DNA from: Deltaproteobacteria bacterium
GTDB lineage: Bacteria > Desulfobacterota > Desulfobacteria > Desulfobacterales > Desulfatirhabdiaceae
Direction of reading: 5' to 3'
Assembly (NCBI GenBank): GCA_026388755.1
Contig: JAPLJE010000315.1
Span: forward strand, 1 to 7,636
Length of the DNA: 7,636 nucleotides
How positions within the stretch are numbered: position 1 is the stretch's first letter; each line of letters begins with the position of its first letter. Shown piece after piece: positions 5,605-7,636 of the stretch. The notes beneath the pieces are model-generated. The model was not told where the DNA came from and made no database searches. It worked only from the letters and a program-made list of their open reading frames with translations. The translations under genes were made by a program, and so were the position numbers.

Positions 5605-6297
5605 TTAACGAATCAGGCAGGATCTGATCCATTTTTCAGCGATTGTCTGATATTCCAGAAGATCGTTTTCGGTGATGCAGTAATCATGCGCTTTAAAAAA
5701 GTCGGGATTCAATACATGAGAAAGCCGAAACCGCTGAAGCACATACAGATTCGCTCCCTGAATCATGCCGCAGATTCTCTCCACGATGTGCTTATCGATC
5801 AGCGGTCTGATGCAGGTGGTTCTGAATTCATGAGAAAGCCCGGATGTTTTGATCAACCGAATGCTGGAAATTATTGCATCCGTGTTGCAATCTTTTTGAA
5901 TATACTGCGGGTAATTCTCGGGAACTGTCTTGATGTCCATGGCCACATAGTCAACCAGTCCCCTTGAAATTAGTTCCTCCAGGACATTCGGGCAGCTTCC
6001 ATTGGTATCAAGCTTGATGGGATACCCCATCTGCCGGACGGTCTGGCACACCCGGATCAGATCCGGGTGAAGGGATGGCTCACCGCCGGAAATCACAACG
6101 CCTTCCAGAAACCCTTTGCGCTCTTCCAGAAAATCATATGCGGTCTGCTCGGGCCATTGCTCCAGCGCCATCCCTTTTGCCAGTTCGGGATTATGGCAGT
6201 AGGGGCAGTGGAAATTGCATCCGGAAAAAAAAAGGACGCAAGCGACCTTTCCCGGATAATCGATCAGCGTACTTTTTTGAATTCCCCCAAAAACCAT
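5605..6297 (-). CDS. nrdG: Anaerobic ribonucleoside-triphosphate reductase activating protein (radical SAM)
   Basis: Uses S-adenosylmethionine and a [4Fe-4S] cluster to place the glycyl radical on NrdD. The 230-residue protein opens with IQKSTLIDYPGKVACVLFF and the cluster motif CNFHCPYC (C27, C31, C34; CxxxCxxC spacing), followed by the SAM-binding GGEP at 71-74 and a DTNG/AMDIK stretch in the barrel. It is clearly longer than the roughly 150-residue E. coli NrdG and fits the longer NrdG-like subgroup common in strict anaerobes. The ATG directly follows the nrdD TAA with no gap, and AGGG inside the nrdD 3' end serves as ribosome-binding site, so translation is probably coupled. The pairing with nrdD supports the assignment over other radical SAM activases. 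Confidence 0.94.
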   Translation of the reverse strand: MVFGGIQKSTLIDYPGKVACVLFFSGCNFHCPYCHNPELAKGMALEQWPEQTAYDFLEERKGFLEGVVISGGEPSLHPDLIRVCQTVRQMGYPIKLDTNGSCPNVLEELISRGLVDYVAMDIKTVPENYPQYIQKDCNTDAIISSIRLIKTSGLSHEFRTTCIRPLIDKHIVERICGMIQGANLYVLQRFRLSHVLNPDFFKAHDYCITENDLLEYQTIAEKWIRSCLIR

Positions 6298-7636
6298 TTA
6301 TAACCCTGCAGCAACCGCAACACAAGGAATGGAGGGTTCGGGAATTTGCAGATAACACGGTTTGATTTCCTGAGTGTTCAGATCGAAGGTATTGCGGATG
6401 GCAAATTCAGCCTGTTTGCCGTTGTTCCACTGTTTGACAGGCCTCAGGTAACCCACCACACGTGAATATATCTCGGTTTCCTGGCCGCAATCCTTGCAGG
6501 TTTCCTGCTCGCCGACGAGATAACCATGTGACGGACAGACGCTGAAGGTTGGCGTCAGGGTAAAGTAGGGAAGATGAAATCGGGTGGACACATTTCGAAC
6601 CAGATGCTTGACAGCTTCGATATCGGTGACCTGTTCTCCCAGAAAAATGTGAAGAACGGTTCCGCCGGTATACTTGGTTTGAAGCTTGTCCTGAAGCGTC
6701 AGGGTTTCAAAAATATCATGGGTATAATTGACAGGCAATTGGGTTGAATTGGTATAGAAGGGTGCTGCCCCGCCTTGATAATCCGTTTCGTTGGCACAGA
6801 CAATATGGGGATAGCGTTTCTTGTCCATCAAGGCCAGGCGGTAGGACGTGCCTTCTGCCGGCGTGGCTTCCAGATTGAACATGTCTCCGGTCTTTTCCTG
6901 AATGCCGGAGATCGTGCTGCGCAGAAAATCCATCACCTCAAGAGAAAACGCCTGTCCGGCCGTTGTGGCAATGCCTTCTCCGATAAAATTAACACAGGCT
7001 TCATTCATTCCAATAATGCCGATGGTTGAAAAATGATTCTTCCAGTAAAGGCCGGTTCGGCTCTTGATGTCTCTTAGATAAAACTTGGAATAGGGATACA
7101 GATTTTTATCGGTAAATTTTTCAAGCACTTTTCGTTTGATATTCAGGCTATCAACAGCCAGGGTCACCTGCTCAGCCAACCGGGCCAGAAAATCGTCTTT
7201 GCTTTGGGCAAGAAATCCGATCCGGGGAAGGTTAATGGTAACCACCCCAATAGAGCCTGTGAGCGGATTTGCGCCAAAAAGCCCGCCGCCTCTCTTTAAA
7301 AGTTCCCGGTTGTCAAGCCTGAGCCGGCAACACATGGACCTGGCATCTTCCGGAGACATATCCGAATTGACAAAATTCGAAAAATAGGGAATTCCATATT
7401 TTCCGGTCATTTTCCAGATCATTTCCAAATTGGGGTTGTCCCAGTCAAAATCCGCCGTAATATTGTATGTGGGGATAGGAAAGGTAAATACCCTACCTCT
7501 GGCATCCCCTTCCATCATGACCTCGGCAAAGGCCCGGTTGATCAGGTTCATCTCAGCCTGAAAGTTGGCATAAGTCTCGTCTTTTTCATTTCCGCCGATA
7601 ACCACGGGAGCGTCCCGAAGCGTGGAAGGCACCTGA
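6298..7636 (-). CDS. nrdD: Anaerobic (class III) ribonucleoside-triphosphate reductase, C-terminal part (5' partial)
   Basis: Oxygen-sensitive glycyl-radical enzyme that reduces ribonucleotides to deoxyribonucleotides for DNA synthesis. The frame runs off the right edge; 445 residues are visible and the GTG at 7632 is an internal Val codon, not a start. Full-length class III enzymes have about 600-700 residues or more, so the N-terminal part, including any ATP-cone, lies outside. Counted from that GTG: MCCRLRLDNRELLKRGGGLFGA at 100-121 carries the likely active-site cysteine (C101 or C102), GSIGVVTINLPR at 126-137 is strongly conserved, and CPSHGY (366-371) with CKDC (379-382) forms the C-terminal zinc-type site. 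RVVGYLRP at 391-398 holds the glycyl-radical G394. About 50 residues follow the radical glycine, with extra cysteines C426 and C437 near the end. It is the upstream partner of nrdG. Confidence 0.97.
   Translation of the reverse strand, partial: QVPSTLRDAPVVIGGNEKDETYANFQAEMNLINRAFAEVMMEGDARGRVFTFPIPTYNITADFDWDNPNLEMIWKMTGKYGIPYFSNFVNSDMSPEDARSMCCRLRLDNRELLKRGGGLFGANPLTGSIGVVTINLPRIGFLAQSKDDFLARLAEQVTLAVDSLNIKRKVLEKFTDKNLYPYSKFYLRDIKSRTGLYWKNHFSTIGIIGMNEACVNFIGEGIATTAGQAFSLEVMDFLRSTISGIQEKTGDMFNLEATPAEGTSYRLALMDKKRYPHIVCANETDYQGGAAPFYTNSTQLPVNYTHDIFETLTLQDKLQTKYTGGTVLHIFLGEQVTDIEAVKHLVRNVSTRFHLPYFTLTPTFSVCPSHGYLVGEQETCKDCGQETEIYSRVVGYLRPVKQWNNGKQAEFAIRNTFDLNTQEIKPCYLQIPEPSIPCVAVAAGL

Noticed and set aside
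5612..5636. ATCAG/CTGAT stem followed by CCATTTTT just past the pepA stop
   Set aside because: A 5-bp stem with a gap before the T-run is below what I would call a terminator.
6049..6069. 9-bp inverted repeat with a 3-base loop inside nrdG (CACCCGGAT/ATCCGGGTG)
   Set aside because: It has no T-run on either strand, sits in a conserved coding stretch (HPDLIRV), and has no positional logic; probably a coding coincidence.

Overview
The window suggests an anaerobic bacterium of moderate GC, probably a Desulfobacterota (sulfate-reducer-like) lineage. This rests on an oxygen-independent class III ribonucleotide reductase, a long DmdC-type acyl-CoA dehydrogenase, and protein sequences that look deltaproteobacterial. 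The taxonomic call is an inference from style, not from a marker gene. No mobile element, CRISPR array, tRNA or rRNA was seen.

Layout from left to right: (1) the 3' part of an acyl-CoA dehydrogenase gene (+), open at the left edge. (2) A convergent trpG/pabA-type glutamine amidotransferase gene (-), whose 3' end overlaps the dehydrogenase gene by 59 bases. Its best terminator, a perfect 18-bp hairpin with a T-run, lies inside the dehydrogenase coding region. (3) The 5' side of trpG has promoter, 16-codon aromatic-rich mini-ORF, intrinsic terminator, Shine-Dalgarno and trpG ATG in order, which is the layout of a transcription attenuator. (4) A divergent small lipoprotein gene of unknown function (+) with its own promoter. 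(5) A convergent KptA/Tpt1-like gene (-), separated from the lipoprotein gene by a probable two-way terminator. (6) A divergent leucyl aminopeptidase gene (+) with a GTG start, a good promoter, and two palindromes between promoter and start. (7) A tail-to-tail nrdD-nrdG pair (-), with nrdD open at the right edge.

The genes are mostly unrelated housekeeping functions in single-gene units: acyl-CoA oxidation, chorismate-derived amination, peptide turnover and possible RNA-end repair. Only nrdD and nrdG form a clear functional pair, with a stop codon directly abutting a start codon. I see no defence or mobile system. The most interesting signals are regulatory (the trpG leader and the embedded terminator) and the KptA-like protein, whose usual catalytic Arg-His pair and His-Gly-Thr motif are replaced. 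No gene-free stretch exceeds 300 bases; the three intergenic regions (2337-2572, 3065-3174, 3913-4100) hold the regulatory elements listed below.
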